From positions 814,501 through 878,500 of the forward strand of contig JACATO010002450.1 in NCBI GenBank assembly GCA_018389105.1: DNA of 64,000 nt. Direction: 5' to 3'. Below, one piece after another: positions 48,197 to 61,400 of the stretch. The translations under genes were made by a program, and so were the position numbers. Position 1 is the first letter of the stretch. Every line of letters begins with the position of its first letter. Below the pieces are notes generated by a model, which was not told the origin of the DNA, did not search any database, and worked only from the letters and a program-made list of their open reading frames with translations. This DNA is from Nautilus pompilius (lineage: Eukaryota > Mollusca > Cephalopoda > Nautilida > Nautilidae).

Positions 48197-51100
48197 TCCT
48201 ATAGTTATTTGAGTGACAGATTACCATAACAATGTTCTCACTCGTAATGATGACAGCCACTGTTTCTCTGTAAGATTTCCTCCAGGTGAGCTAGTTTCCT
48301 AAGATGGTTTAATTCTTTTAAAGTGCGCCATTAGCATCCCATCACCATGTGGGCAATATACAGCTATTCACTCATTTGCTTTTTAAAACCTAAACAAAAG
48401 AATTCTACAAAATACTTTCCAGATTTTCATTCTATTAGGTAAAGAAAATTTCCCGTGTTTCACAATTCTTTTTTTAAATCACACAGCAATATTCTGCAGT
48501 GAGTGCTTCATTAGAATGAAAACCAAAGCTCACCAAACATTACCACATCTGTATCTTCATACAATACTGTAATTGAGAACTCTAGGAAAACACTGTCAGC
48601 AAGTAAATAGCTACTCGTCAAAGTGATTCTGAGACTTAGTCAATAAAATAACCCATACAAAGTAAAGATTTTGAAGATTACAGATAATTATCATTGCCTC
48701 TCAAAAAATGTCCTTGAATGGAGTCAATGATATAACCAGTTTTACAAATGAAAGCTAATATTAAACCAGAATCTTATTAAGACAAAAACAACAAAAACGC
48801 ACTTCCCTCTCTTTTTTTTTAAACTTACCTGTTTAGAAAATTTTCATAAAATATATCAGCTGTGATAAACTATGTTCTTAATATAATTTTTTGTTTCTCT
48901 GCTTCCCCCTATCCTAAGTATAGTAAAAGAAAGCAAAATAATAAAAACATCAAGAATTCAAACAGTAACTTTTATTGTAATTATTGATATTTGAAGGAGC
49001 AAAAAAACAGGTGTTGGTATAAAAGGTTATCAAAAGCTATCACCCCCAATTTATTTCTCAACTGTAAAGTACATTTATAAAAAATAAATAATAATAATAA
49101 TAATATTATTACCTTAGCAGAATGCAGAATTTCTATTTTTTAAAAAAAACTCAGAAGCAGTTTCTTGCCTGAAAACATTTGTTTCGTGAGGGAGAAAACT
49201 AAATCCAAAAAACTAAGCCTGTACTGTACAGTATAACCAATAACCATGATACATCCAGATATCTCTCATATTAAACCAACAAAAACCCACACAGATCAAT
49301 ATTCTTTGAAACAACAATGCCAACAACCAGATAACAATGGATTAAGAGTTTCAATGCTTGTTGTTATGGCAACTTCAACTGCAGATTAGCTGGTTTGTGT
49401 TAATTTTAACAGCCTGAAGCGTTAAAATCATTATCAACAACTCCCAACGACAAGTCATCACATAGCCTTCTATAGAGACATATTCAGAAGAGCTGTATAT
49501 TTTCTTTTTTTAAATAAAGTGTTTTACTAATTATGAACAAAGTAAGTAAGTAATATAAACAATTTACAAAGGTTAAAAAAGGGACCAGAAAGTAAAGATT
49601 AAAACAGTTGACTAAATAAAATTATTCTGAGACTACTACTATGTTCATGCAAGTTGGCCTTTTCTAAAACAGTTATTGTTACCATCTAACAGGAAAAAGT
49701 ATATTTATTCAGAGCAAATTGTATTAAAATCTAAAAAAAAGGAAAAAAAGAACATTGAAACGTGCGGTCAGATAAGATTTTACTATAGTGCCTTATATTA
49801 ATAATTTAAGATTAAACCAACATAACAAACCAGTGTAAAATGACTAACCTATCTTAAGTCAATGAGTATGCTAGGGTTGCTAAAATGAAACCCAGCTGCT
49901 GAATACCATTACATTGATGCTAATTAAGCCAGGTTTCATTTAAACTTTGTTGACAGTTAAAGTAGTCATGTGTCACCTACCTTTGCATCTGCTAAATTAT
50001 TACTACATTCCAAGTGAAGAGAGTGGCGGGTTATTTACCACACAATTATCTTTTAAGAGCAAAACTTTGCCCGGACAGTTTTCATTATTTCTGTTATTCA
50101 TTTTGGTTTCAAACCATTTTTATGTAATTGGATTTTAAAAAATATGACAGATGAAATCCTTATTTTACAAAGGAATTTTGCTAAATACCCTCGTTTCATT
50201 TGTGAAACAGTTTGATATTGTTGTTATTATTCACTCACCTGATGGTCTTCAGATAAATTTTACAATTTTAATTTTCTTTTTCTTTCCTTTAATATTCTGA
50301 GAAGAAAGAACTAAGCCAATCTGGTTTTCAACCAATGACAACTAAAATAAAGGGGGGAAATACTTCTAACTGGTTACCTGGATGTTGATATTTAAAAAAA
50401 AAAAAAAAGGTTTATTTATTATCATCATCATAAGATGGTCATTATTGTGATTCCATTCCCTAATATGCAGTGAGCTTAGACTCTGCTAACTTGTTAATTG
50501 TTTTAACCCTCCACAAGCTAAATTATTTTTTTTAAAAATAAGTTGTGGCTGTTTATGGTTTAAATGGTTCAGAAAACTGGAGCCTAGATACAGCGTAAGC
50601 CCAGTTTTGATGACTTTCCCCCCCTTGTTTTCTTTTTTGAACTAAATGTCCATTTGATTGAGTATTATCAGACCATTATGAAAAGTGCCCCCCCCCCCCG
50701 AAATGTGAAATTTCAAATTAGATTAGAGAGAAGATTTCCAAGCGTGACTGCTTTCCCGAAAAATGCATAATTCATTTCAATTCCAAACAAAATTAAATTT
50801 GCCTGACTTATAACAAAAAAAAAACATCAAATGGTGTCTTGAGGTACCTTCGTGAAATAGTTAAATAGGATCACTTGTGATACAAATGAGGACAAGGATT
50901 TGTTGTATTCTAGAAACATGAAGCGACAGAACTTAAGCAAAACCTACAGCTTCTAAAAAGCTCTGAAGATTAAAAAACAACAACAATGCACCGTTTACAG
51001 AACTTGTAATGCATTTCATAATTGAGAACCTATGAACATTATAAGCTACGTCTCAATAAAAAGAACAATTAAAATCACTTGTATTTTGTAGGGATAAGCT

Positions 51101-51714
51101 TAAAGTATAAAATAAGACACGTAGGGTCATACTTCCACCTCTTTCCCTTAGAAATACCATAAAGAACCCTTCTGGATAGAACATATGTTACATATAACAT
51201 GAAACAAAGCTAAAAGTTGTCTTAGATTAAAGAATGAAACAAATTTTTACCATGGAAGTGATGCTAATAATTAATACACGAAGAGGAACTGAATCAGCGG
51301 TGCATTGTTTCTTTAAAGCATTAACTTATTATACTAAATAAGATGCTTAGTCATCTCAACTCCCAGTTATTACTTCAGGCAACCTGGCCCAACATTTACA
51401 ATTCTCTCTTCTTTTAAAGGGATCTGAGAGTTTGGAAGCATACATTTTATAAACCAGCACATAATTAGAGAACCACAGATCAGGGAAACTATAGATTTGA
51501 TGGTTTCTCTTCACAACATTGGAAGATATCGCAAGAATTAAAAGAAGAAAAAAAGTTAAGCACAACAAAGGCCAAACAAAAATATATAATATTAAAAAAT
51601 CCAAAATTTATATAAAACAAAAACAAAAAATTTTAAATAGTTCCTGTTGTGACAAATGTAAAATTTTGTAGAAACTTCAGAGTGCAAAATACAGAATCCA
51701 CTAAAACAAATTAT
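48197..51714. other. A/T-rich stretch without a recognisable gene
   Basis: Includes a 12-base C run at 50688-50699 and an AAT tract near 49090. No gene seen. Confidence 0.5.
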
Positions 51715-51970
51715 TACAGACCAGATGATTTCCCCTTGTCAGGAGTTGCTGACCCACACAGTGATCATACTCTCAGATAATGTAACCTAGCATCAAGGAA
51801 CATCCAAGATGACCAGACAACTATACACCAATAGCATAGTACCTACTTACTGCTACGTAAACTTGGAGTAAGGAAACATGCCTAAAGTGTTCCCCCATCT
51901 AGGAACATAACATGCATCCTATTGCTTACAAGGTGAGCATGCTATCTACTATGCTAAAAGACGCCTTGAA
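51715..51970 (-). repeat. tRNA-derived SINE, minus strand
   Basis: On the minus strand a tRNA-like head begins near 51965: TTTAGCATAGTAGATAGC (A-box region), CTCACCTTGTAAG, whose loop would read TGT as in tRNA-Thr, and GTTATGTTCCTAG in the B-box place. An unrelated body follows, including GAGTATGATCACTGTGTGGG and CAACTCCTGACAAGGGG. The cloverleaf stems are degenerate, so it is not a working tRNA gene. The tRNA species is inferred. Confidence 0.7.
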
Positions 51971-54929
51971 GTTTACAGTATATTTTTATCAAAATTAGTG
52001 ACTGACCAAAATGCAGAGTACCATCAGATGTTATGGACACACAGCTCTAAAATTTAATGTTCGAAATAAATAAAATGCATGCGATGATAACGCATGAACA
52101 TTGGTCTCAAAAATCACAACGTGTGTACAACCAACCATGAATCTTGAAACACATGCTGGGTAATAGGTAATCAGATGTTCACATTAACTGCACAGAGAAA
52201 TCCACAATGGCAATCCACAGACATAGGTTATGTGGCCAGAGATTCCTTGTATAAGTTAGCTATAAAATGGCTCCAGACAGGTCAGCATAGCTTCAAATTT
52301 TAAACGTTGCACAATCTCTCATCAGCTGACCATATGCACCCTACTGATAGACATCACTCCCCCACCAATCTACAGATGTTCTCCTGTTTCTTCACAAGTG
52401 GGATTAAATATTTCAAATTCCAACATGCATAGATTTTTGTGACTCTCTCTCTTTCTCTCCTCCCCATCTCTCTGCGAAAAATAAAACCATTAAGTGTGTA
52501 CATTGCATCAAAAACTATTGTTATGGTGCAAGAGAGAGAGAAAAAATTTGGTTGCACAAAACTTAAAGTGAAAAAATATACAATAATGATAAAGATCAAA
52601 GTAACAATGAAAATAAACAAAATAGCTGGATGTTTCGAAAATCTAACTGAAAACACAGTAAAACTCTACTGGTGTGTGAAGAACAGAAAGCTTATGTATA
52701 GGGAGTGGTAAAAAAATAAACAGGAGCACATTTAAAAAAAAAGAAAAGACAAAATATTTAAATGAACAAAAGTAATTTGTTTAATGAAATAAGTTTTAAT
52801 TTTAAATAAAGATTCAATGATTTGAAGCTTATGCACACAAAGACTAGCCAGTATCTTTGTTCCTTTAAGCAAAACTTGTGCCCACAATTCAAAGTAATAC
52901 GGTCAAGTGCCCCTTTGTCTGCTACATCAATAGTTTTTCCAATGTGATCAACATCTGAACAGAATCCACATTTAGTTTCTTAAATGAAAATAAACTTCTT
53001 GTTTTGAATTTTGCACCCATATCAAAATAGGTAAAGATTTGGTTTGAACTTTTTCCATCTATCACATTCTTAAATTCAGTTACCATTAATTAATGAACCT
53101 ATTTTTTGGTGACCTTTTCCCATTGGTCACAAGCAGCAATGATGTTGATTTTGCAGATTTTCTGCACTATGTGCTTTTGTTTTTGCATAATACAAAAAGC
53201 CTTAGCTGGCCTTTGATGTTTTCACCAACACCTTTATCCCCCTGCACTACCAAGGCATCAAAAACACAGCACCTGATAAACTGGTCTTAAAAGTGGAACC
53301 TAAGACCAATTGTATAATCCAAAACCAGAAAAGCCTGCTGCAAATCAACTACTCCAACTTATCACTGCATATGCCAAAACAACCACTCAGAACTAAACTC
53401 TGATGATGACAAAAGAAAAAAAGATTGTGAAACACAGGTTCATTAGCTAGTTCTGGTATCACTACTATGATGCTGGAAACTGGCCAAATTAATCCTCTCT
53501 GTAAAAAATGAATCTCCAATAACTTTCCATTCTTATACTATTCACCTTTATCCAAGGACCAAACAGAACAGTGGCTCAAACCAATTCAAATATTTACATA
53601 TCTTGCATAATATTAACTTTTTCTGCTTTCTTTTTAAGGATGAAAAACGCAGAAACCTGATAAACTTCAAGCCAAATTGATGCAGACTTTTAAGATGTTT
53701 ACAAAAATTACACACATGCACATACCTTTCAACAAATACATTTACATGACAAGCAGCTATACCTCAGATAAGTGCTATCTACCATTTTCATATAAATGTA
53801 TTATGGAAACTTATTCCAGTAAGTATTTAAGGACTTTAATATAAAAAAAATAGTTCTGCTTTCACATAGTGTAATTTCAATTAGCTTTACATTGCTAAAT
53901 CCTAAGCGGCATAGAGTTAGTCAGTTATGGAACATTTAGAGTATTCCAAAAAGCTAATATTTGGCATGTCAGTGATAAAGCAATCCTTTTTTTTCTTCAA
54001 TAATCCAGAGCAATCATTAGTATGATGCATCAAGCTGTGATTCAAATCAAAATGGCTCATTCGTGTGTTGTAATTCATTTCAGTTAGTCACAAATGTAGA
54101 AGCATTTAATTGAGGAAAAATATGTCAACTACAGACACAGAAAGAAAACTGTCATCATAGATTTGACTACTTTTGTGCAAGCAAAGTCCATTTAGTTACA
54201 TAAAACTATCTCAGTACTAAAAAAGAGAGAGAGAAATGTTGATGTATATAATTTATAGTGCCACTGCAACAAGCCAGGGATGAGAAACAAAAGAAAAAGA
54301 ATGAGGAAAGTTTCACTCTCTGCCATAGATCATCTCAAGAAATCCCAAATAGCAAGAACTAGCAATAAATAAATTAAAATGTTTAACTGGGCATTGTTGA
54401 AATACATCTGCCTATAAAGGGCCACTGAAGTTCAGTTCTCCATTACAATTTTTCAATGCTTACTTTATGTGGAATCCATACCCACATAAATGATCCTTGC
54501 ATTCTGTTTATCTCATGAGCTTTTCCTAAGTCACATTCTATCGATATTTTTTTCTGTTTTCAGGCAGTATTCACTCATTTTGCTGCCTGATCCATGGAAA
54601 CATTTATAAACGTGCAACTGTCATAATATGCGTCAAGATGCCTTGTAACAATCACAACTCAAAATTTAAAGCCACTTTCATGACATTTTGCAAAAATGAG
54701 AAAGCATTTCTTGACAAACAATTTTTTGTTCAATTCCAACACTGACAAAGTACACAGAAGACCAAATTTCTGTAGTCAAAACTCCTCTACCTGAAAAACA
54801 GACATGACAGAGACAAAATCAAATCCCTACTAAACAGATTATATTACCTGCAGTTAAATAGCCATCATGGAAGGAACAATACTAATAGGATTTTTTTTTT
54901 TTTTTTTTTAACAGTAGCCTACATTAGAA
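51971..54929. other. A/T-rich stretch without a recognisable gene
   Basis: 53200-53580 is somewhat less A/T-rich and may contain an old element, but no motif is readable. A long T run (about 21) ends at 54909. Confidence 0.45.
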
Positions 54930-55250
54930 TGGAGTTATGTGAATAGACTTCTGGACTGCAACGGTCAAATGGCTGAGTTCATTTCCTGTAGTGGACCAAC
55001 TCAGCTTGGCACATCTCCCTGGCATGGTTTTTTCTCCTCTTCTTCACCAATCAGTCCTGCATTTCCTCCTACTTCTATAAATAAAGAGTTCTAGTACGGA
55101 TTTCCTTGTTGAAGTTGGTAATGCCAGACCTTATGAAGTGCGGAATTGGCAATGCTTCCTGGCAGATATCCACAGAACTACACTTCCTCAGAGTTGTTTC
55201 CCTTATAGACATCAATGTACAAAAAAATAAAATGAAAATATTCATAATAT
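54930..55250 (+). repeat. SINE-like repeat with tRNA-like head
   Basis: The head, CTTCTGGACTGCAACGGTC, and GGCTGAGTTCATTTCC (B-box-like) are followed by the body shared with 43380-43570 and 28070-28330: TTCTTCACCAATCAGT, TTTCCTCCTACTTCTATAAA, GAGTTCTAGTA and GGTAATGCCAGAC. It ends in an A-rich tail, AAAAAAATAAAATGAAAA, as expected for LINE-mobilised SINEs. This is the fullest of the three copies. Confidence 0.65.
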
Positions 55251-55858
55251 ACTGATATTTTTAAGGTTTACATTAGCCAGTTCAATAGATTATTCCAAAA
55301 GATAAAAATACTTAACCACCTCAATACTAAAACAAAGATATGAAATAGCATTCATATTTCAATAACTGCAAGGTCAGACATTTCTTCTGAATTTATAATT
55401 TACATTTAATAGCATTCCACAACTAAGAAGTTTTGCACATTATCATCATTACTGATGATGAATATGCGTAACATCTAAAGGCCTAATTTGTAGTTTCTAT
55501 TTATCTATGTATTTGTATAAAACTAAATAAAATGAAATAAAATAATATCATCACACCAAAAAACCTGCAAACCAATCACACCTTCGATAAGCAGTCTTTT
55601 AACTGATTCAGCCCTAATCCCACAAGAATCCGTGATATCTTTAGTTTTATCAGCATACCTGGGGCTAAATAAGTTAAGTGGCTCCTAAACTACCTTGAAC
55701 AATTTCAATACATGAACCAAACATACATTTAGCTAAATACCTGTGACAATAGTTATGCAGAGTAAATTTACAAAGTATTAACAATTAAGGGACAAAAAAA
55801 GTGATATATTTTCATCTTTCATTTTCTGCCACGGAAGTATACATTCACTAAACACCAG
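55251..55858. other. Non-coding A/T-rich spacer
   Basis: Nothing recognised. Confidence 0.5.
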
Positions 55859-56218
55859 TCATAGTAATACAGTGCTTTTTTTTTGTTGTTGTTCCTTACA
55901 TACATTGCATAGCCTGCTATGAGCCATTGTGGACAACAAAAACATACAAATGGCCTTGGCATTGTGCCCTGGGCCAAGAAAAGTACTCAGTCGACGGCCA
56001 AATCTTTCTAAGGTGCTTTCACTGGAACATGTCATTAGTACTTGTGATAAAGCACTACTGACTATTTTTTTTAAAAATTTAATGAATTTTATTGCAAAAT
56101 GATTCCCAAAATTTAATTCTTTGAAAATAGCACACAATTTCTTTCTCCCTACAAATCTATATTGGGAGAACCATGAAAGTAATATTCTAAAAGCATTGAG
56201 CCTTTCATTTCTTGTCAT
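55859..56218 (-). CDS. Open frame of 119 codons, function unknown
   Basis: Starts at an ATG on the complement of 56216-56218 (MTRNERLNAFRILLSWFSQY) and stops at 55859. It is the longest minus-strand ATG frame outside recognised elements. The composition is basic and mixed (VGRKKLCAIFKELNFG, TLERFGRRLSTFLGPG), more protein-like than most chance frames here, but the tail QQQKKSTVLL comes from an A-rich run. It ends about 80 bases left of hAT copy B. No family recognised. It may be chance or a decayed element. Confidence 0.25.
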   Translation of the reverse strand: MTRNERLNAFRILLSWFSQYRFVGRKKLCAIFKELNFGNHFAIKFIKFLKKIVSSALSQVLMTCSSESTLERFGRRLSTFLGPGHNAKAICMFLLSTMAHSRLCNVCKEQQQKKSTVLL

Positions 56219-57079
56219 TTGAACACATCAACATATTTCTTCTCAAATGGTTTTAAGTGTAAGAGAACAAAAATAAATCAAGACAGTTAACCAAACATTA
56301 GGGATATGCCAATTAATCAACAGATATTCTGTAGTTGGCCATTTTTCCAATTAGTTACTTGGCTGATTATCAACAATTAAATCAACTGATTATTAGGTTT
56401 CATAACAGCAATTAAACTTTCATTCTTTTAGTCAGAAAGAACTGGAATATTGCTCCTCGCTGTTTACCACATTACACAAATATTTACCAACAAATCAATT
56501 TACTCAAATTAACACACAACCAGGGGCATCAATCTGGCTTGAAGATAGAAGGGGCAGGCAAAGATGGTAAATCCCATAAGCATTCAACCATACCTCTCAC
56601 TTTAAAAAAAGTGTAGTGAAAATTGAAATCTTCAAAAGTCTATTAACTAATAGGAAACAATTGATATACAACCTGTTGAATTTAAAATCCAAATTATTAA
56701 AGCAATAATGTTCTAAAAACAAATTTAAAAGCCAACACATTTTTTTTAATATTCTAAGGCTGTCAAAATATAATAATTTCCTACTTAAAATCAAAAGTTT
56801 ATAGATTTCTCTGCCAAACTAATCAACATAGCCATTTCCAAAATTCAGATTAATACAACTATTTGAAAGCCAATGTATTAAAAGCAATACTGGTCTACAG
56901 AGATTCAAAATTGAAAATGATAATGCCTGTCTGCCAGAATTATAACGTAACATTTAAAGCCAAAGGTCTTAAGTTATAACAAAAATATCAACTTTTCACC
57001 ACCACTCTCTGGATTTAGGCGGTTTCTTTTTAGCTCATATCTCCACTAATGCTAAACAGTCATTCAACAACTATGGTCC

Positions 57080-58530
57080 ACTAAGGTATGCATAAATGCA
57101 CCTGCACTAACATTATCAGCCTTTTGAAGTAATGAATATTTTCTGCACACCATAATAAGGGATCTTTTTGCCTGGGTACCAGGAGCAAGTTAAGATATCC
57201 CTCAATCTCTTTATAACAGTAGTCCCCCCCACTTTCTATTTCTGCATACCATTCCCAAAACCCAGGAACTGTCACTATTGATTCAGCAACTGAAGTTTGT
57301 GTTAAGTCTGTGATTACATATCTCCTGGGGGCTTCACCTAATCTCATCATCTTCCATTTAAAAAAAATTTCTTCTATCAACTTTGGAACTTCAGTTTAAA
57401 GCAAGGATCTAAAGATATGGAAATACAGGGAACATTTCCCATTTGGCAAATACTTATGTAAACACCTTTACACAGTTGCTTTTAGCTGATGTACAATTGT
57501 CAAGATTCCCTCAATATTAGTATTAGTGGAAACTTTGTCTAGGAAAGGTTCTACAGCTAAAATTGACAAAATTATAAAGGAAGTTCTTGCATTCTTCTGA
57601 CTAGCAACTTCTGTGATCTCTTCAAAAGACACAACAAGTTTTTCAGCCAGACTCCATTGATATGGAGTTGGATTTTGAATATCATCATCTACTGCACATG
57701 CCACAATGCAATGTATTACGTTTTTAACACGTAATACAAACTCTTCCAACAGGTGGATACATCCTATAAAAGCCTACCTTCGAGAACCTTCAGTTGTTCT
57801 TCAAGGTTTGCATTTAGCTTTTGCGAGGCAACAGGAAAATGACCAACTATCTCTCAATTAATAAGAGATATCCATTACTGCTCATTGGCTAAACATGGCA
57901 TTATTAATGCACAGTTGTAGAGATAAACAAGATAGTGATGGTTATCCAGTTTTGATAAATCCAGCAACCATATTAGAGCATTGTCATTGAAGACTAAATA
58001 GCTGAAATACTACTGGATAAAGTCTTTCTCATCCTAAATGTTCTCACTTATGTTTGACTGTGTGATTTTGGAATGGTGTTCCAGCATCCTTAGCTGTCCA
58101 AATGTCTGTCATCAATGCTACAATTGTCATTTCTTCTTGTAGCAACTTTTAGACATTTTGAAAAATACTGATAAATCTGGTATCACTGTTTGACTTTAAA
58201 GTTACATTTATTTTAGCATGTTGAGTAAATTTCTAAATCCAATCAATGACTATTACAACCGAGAATGGTTCTAAGTCTGCAGCCATCACCTATCCTATTC
58301 CTTGGTTAATGGCTGTGGCTCAAGGATGTCCGATATCCCCACAAACATTTCTTGTCAAAAGATTCCTCTTAGTCATTTGTTTACACAGCCTGAGCTGGGT
58401 TCTTCAGATCTCCTTTTCACAGCAGCAACAGGGTTCTTCTCTTCCTGCTGAAGCATTTCTGCATTGTATTTGGCAGCATGTTTTACCATTAAAAAATGTA
58501 TCATTGACAGTTGTGAATTTTGTGTAGTTT
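57080..58530 (-). pseudogene. ZBED-type hAT transposase relic, copy B
   Basis: Same protein as copy A and better preserved at its C terminus: frame 57380-57081 contains EIEGYLNLLLVPRQKDPLLW and LIMLVQVHLCIP, corresponding to the PLxWW...YLxIPATS part of the hATC dimerisation domain, which is degenerate in copy A. Frame 57749-57468 is identical in protein sequence to 45341-45060. The first catalytic Asp (MTDIWT) is on the complement of 58104-58106. Stops in the N-terminal half make it a pseudogene. Confidence 0.85.
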
Positions 58531-59204
58531 TTCCTTGCAGTCATCTCTACCTGTAAAATGTCTATGCAGAGTATGTTAGCTGTCAGTCAGCTTGTTACAG
58601 TTCTAACTTCCTAATCCCTTAGCTAAGCATCTGAAAAACCTGACCGGAGACCCAATATTCAATTTTTTTAAATGATGACCAGCAACAATATAGGTTCTAT
58701 AACACCCACGATTAATTAAGTATTGTAGGATCACTAATAAGTGTTCATGCAGTTACCAGCTACAATAAATACAAGGTTTACCTTTCCTAGGAAAAAGCAA
58801 TGTGGCTCTTATCACAGTACTGTTCCAACAATCAGCCCTTATACTGCACGTGTACCTTAGTTAGGTATTAATAGCAGCTTGATCATTTAGCTCGCTAATA
58901 TATTATTTAAAAATTTCTTAAATTAGCCATTACTGATCTGTTAACACAGATGGTATCACTAAGAATAAATAGGCTTTAAACAGCGGAAAGGTTTTCCATA
59001 TCATGGATATCAGACTTTAATGTTATACTGGTTGTTTACATTATAATGAGCAAAACATACCCATATTCCATAACCAAATCAACATTTTAGATTTTTTTTT
59101 AATTGCTATAGCTTCACATACTGCATGAGAATGTTCCAATAACAATGCAGTATAGGCATACCTTGTAATTTGTAATGATTATCTGATTTAAACGGCATTT
59201 TAAA
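57384..59204. repeat. Near-identical tract shared with copy A (44976-46743)
   Basis: Counterpart of the copy A tract. It carries a 49-bp block after GAGAA near 58265 and a 7-base insertion near 59169 that A lacks, and a T run shorter by two. Confidence 0.9.
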
Positions 59205-60419
59205 TATATTCTGAAGTGTATTTATCTGTACATATCAGTGAATGATGGGTTTTCCAATAAATAATTATTACAGGTTATGCAAAAGTAACCAAGCACTTAT
59301 AGACTTTCATTTATCTCTAAGTCTTAGACAGAAAAGATAACTCTGGAGTAATTTCTTAAAGTATAATTCCATTCACCCAAAATTATATTCTGCTGTATAT
59401 AAATAATTAGCTGTTTTTATATTGTTGTTTTTTTTTAAGGCTTTTAAAGCATGTTTATCATTACATGGAAATAAAAAATATGATGTTAATAATAATAAAA
59501 TCTAGCAACAGGGACTGTCTATCTACAATCAGCACAACTTTAATAACTCGGTTGTGACTACATGACCAGGTCTTGCTTTAAAAAATTCTAAGTAAAGACA
59601 GAAGGGCAGAACAAACAAGCATCCTACTCAGGCCAGTGGCAAACATAAAAACCACAAGGAAAGAAAAACAAATTATTCATCAAACCTGAATAGATCATTT
59701 TAAAAGGAAGGGATGGCTGAAAACGTTTACACTGATCCAAATACAAATATGCATAAATACATACATGAAAAAAGATAAACAAATCTTACTTGTTAACAGC
59801 AGAAAGAATGAAAGGCAGGCATAAGAAATTCTTAATTAAAAATTTATTTATTTTTAAAAGGTTAAAAAATATGATGAACTTAAAATGTGAATTTACTAAA
59901 TGCTGGCGACAGTTTCAAAGGACTAAACATCAAAAGTGATACAATAAATAACCTGGACAAACCTTTCTTTGATTCTCCTCATGAAACTCTACAAAATTAG
60001 GCAAGTATAAAAAGTGAAATATATTACTGAGGCTATCAGCCAAATTTCCATTGATATCTTAGCAGTGGACTGGGGAAACCTTTTAATACACAATAGAAAC
60101 ACCTGTCCTTTCTCTGTATTCAAATATCACCAAAGGTAGAAATTAAAACAGGTTTTTTATAAAATCTGAATCAATCTTCTCTCTGTTGATAATCAAGGAA
60201 ACATTCCCTGAAATGCAATGCTACCAAAGCTGATTGTACTACATGTGCATGGAATCTACTTTTGGCAGTTTTTCAGCTGTAAGTATTGTTACAGCTACAG
60301 TGAATAAAATCTGTGTCATTAACTCAATATTCATTCAGTTAACTTTCAACAGACTCCTAAAACAGGTACAAAATTTTTTTAATGTTTTCCAAACAATAAT
60401 GGTTTCATCATGCAAATAT
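59205..60419. other. A/T-rich stretch without a recognisable gene
   Basis: Nothing recognised. Confidence 0.5.
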
Positions 60420-60645
60420 GGAAACATTTTTAGTTATCTACAGTTACTAATACTAGAGGTCACAATTACAAATCAACAAACATTCCAGCATAGGTAGATA
60501 TCAGGACATATTTTTCAGTAACTGAATTGTTAATGAGTGAGGTAAGCTACTGCTAAACATTGTACTGATGGCCACTTTCCCAGTGTTACTTCCATAAGCC
60601 ATCATGGCTTCCTGCCTCCTTGCAACTAAACTAAATTTACAAGAT
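60420..60645 (-). repeat. Dispersed repeat family R2, copy 3 (inverted)
   Basis: Read on the minus strand: AAGGAGGCAGGAAGCCATGA near the start and GTAACTGTAGATAACTAAAA at the end, matching copies 1 and 2. Confidence 0.7.
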
Positions 60646-61089
60646 CAGAGCAATGTTGACTTCCAAAGCATTGCATTGTGAAAATGTTTTTCTTAATCAC
60701 TGATAGGCAAACACTTGACTCACAATTCATATTCCAAAACCCTACTGTCTTTAAGGAAATTATTTAAAATATTGGTTCTATGTAATCACTATTGTTATGG
60801 GATAGCACAGCCTTTAAGGAAGAAACGTTAAAATGAACAATATTGGGGAAATGTGGCACAGGATTTTTAACAGCTAATTTAAATGTGACTAGCATTAATG
60901 TGTTTACAGTTCACTTCAAAATTCTTAATTTATGGATTTGATAGAGACCCAGCCAAACGTTAAGACCAACTGGTAAAATAAAAAAGAGCAAAGGAATAAC
61001 TTAAGTGTTTTTAATGTTCGTAAATAATATCTTCACTTAAAAATGAATACAATTCCTACTACTACTACTACTTATCCCTGCAATCAACC
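60646..61089. other. Non-coding spacer
   Basis: Nothing recognised; short ACT repeat near 61058-61072. Confidence 0.5.
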
Positions 61090-61400
61090 ATCAATGTAAG
61101 CAGGGATCTGGAATGATAGCCAGGTGGGGTCAGCAGCAGAAGCAATGGCAAGCATGCATATGCCTGGTGCACTAAGTACCTAGATGAAGCCCAGCAGACA
61201 GGCTAGTAGATAAGAGTGAGAAGTCATGCCATGAGAGGTACCAAGTTTGATCCCAAAGGGATTCTGAATGAGATTCCATGACATCTTCAAAACTTTAGTT
61301 CCCTATGCATAAAATGTGACAAGTAAAGCTAAAATATCAAAGTTATCTGCCTTGAGCCCAAAGCTGGCTGAACATCAACTGCTGGAGAAGACACTAAATA
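61090..61400 (+). repeat. tRNA-derived SINE-like repeat
   Basis: The head has GGCTAGTAGATAAGAGTGAG (A-box region, 61201) and ACCAAGTTTGATCCC (B box, 61240-61254) at tRNA-like spacing. A body follows with CTTGAGCCCAAAGCTGGCTG and CAACTGCTGGAGAAG. The G+C content is above the surroundings. No working tRNA cloverleaf. Confidence 0.6.

Larger units (their letters stand above)
56299..59204 (-). mobile_element. ZBED-type hAT element, copy B
   Basis: The left end is TAGGGATATGCCAATTAATC (56299), close to known hAT termini, and the right end, GATTTAAACGGCATTTTAAA (to 59204), is its decayed inverse. About 2.9 kb. Homology with copy A spans the whole element and stops at both ends, while the outer flanks are unrelated, so these are separate insertions rather than one large segmental duplication. 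No 8-bp target duplication seen. Confidence 0.82.
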
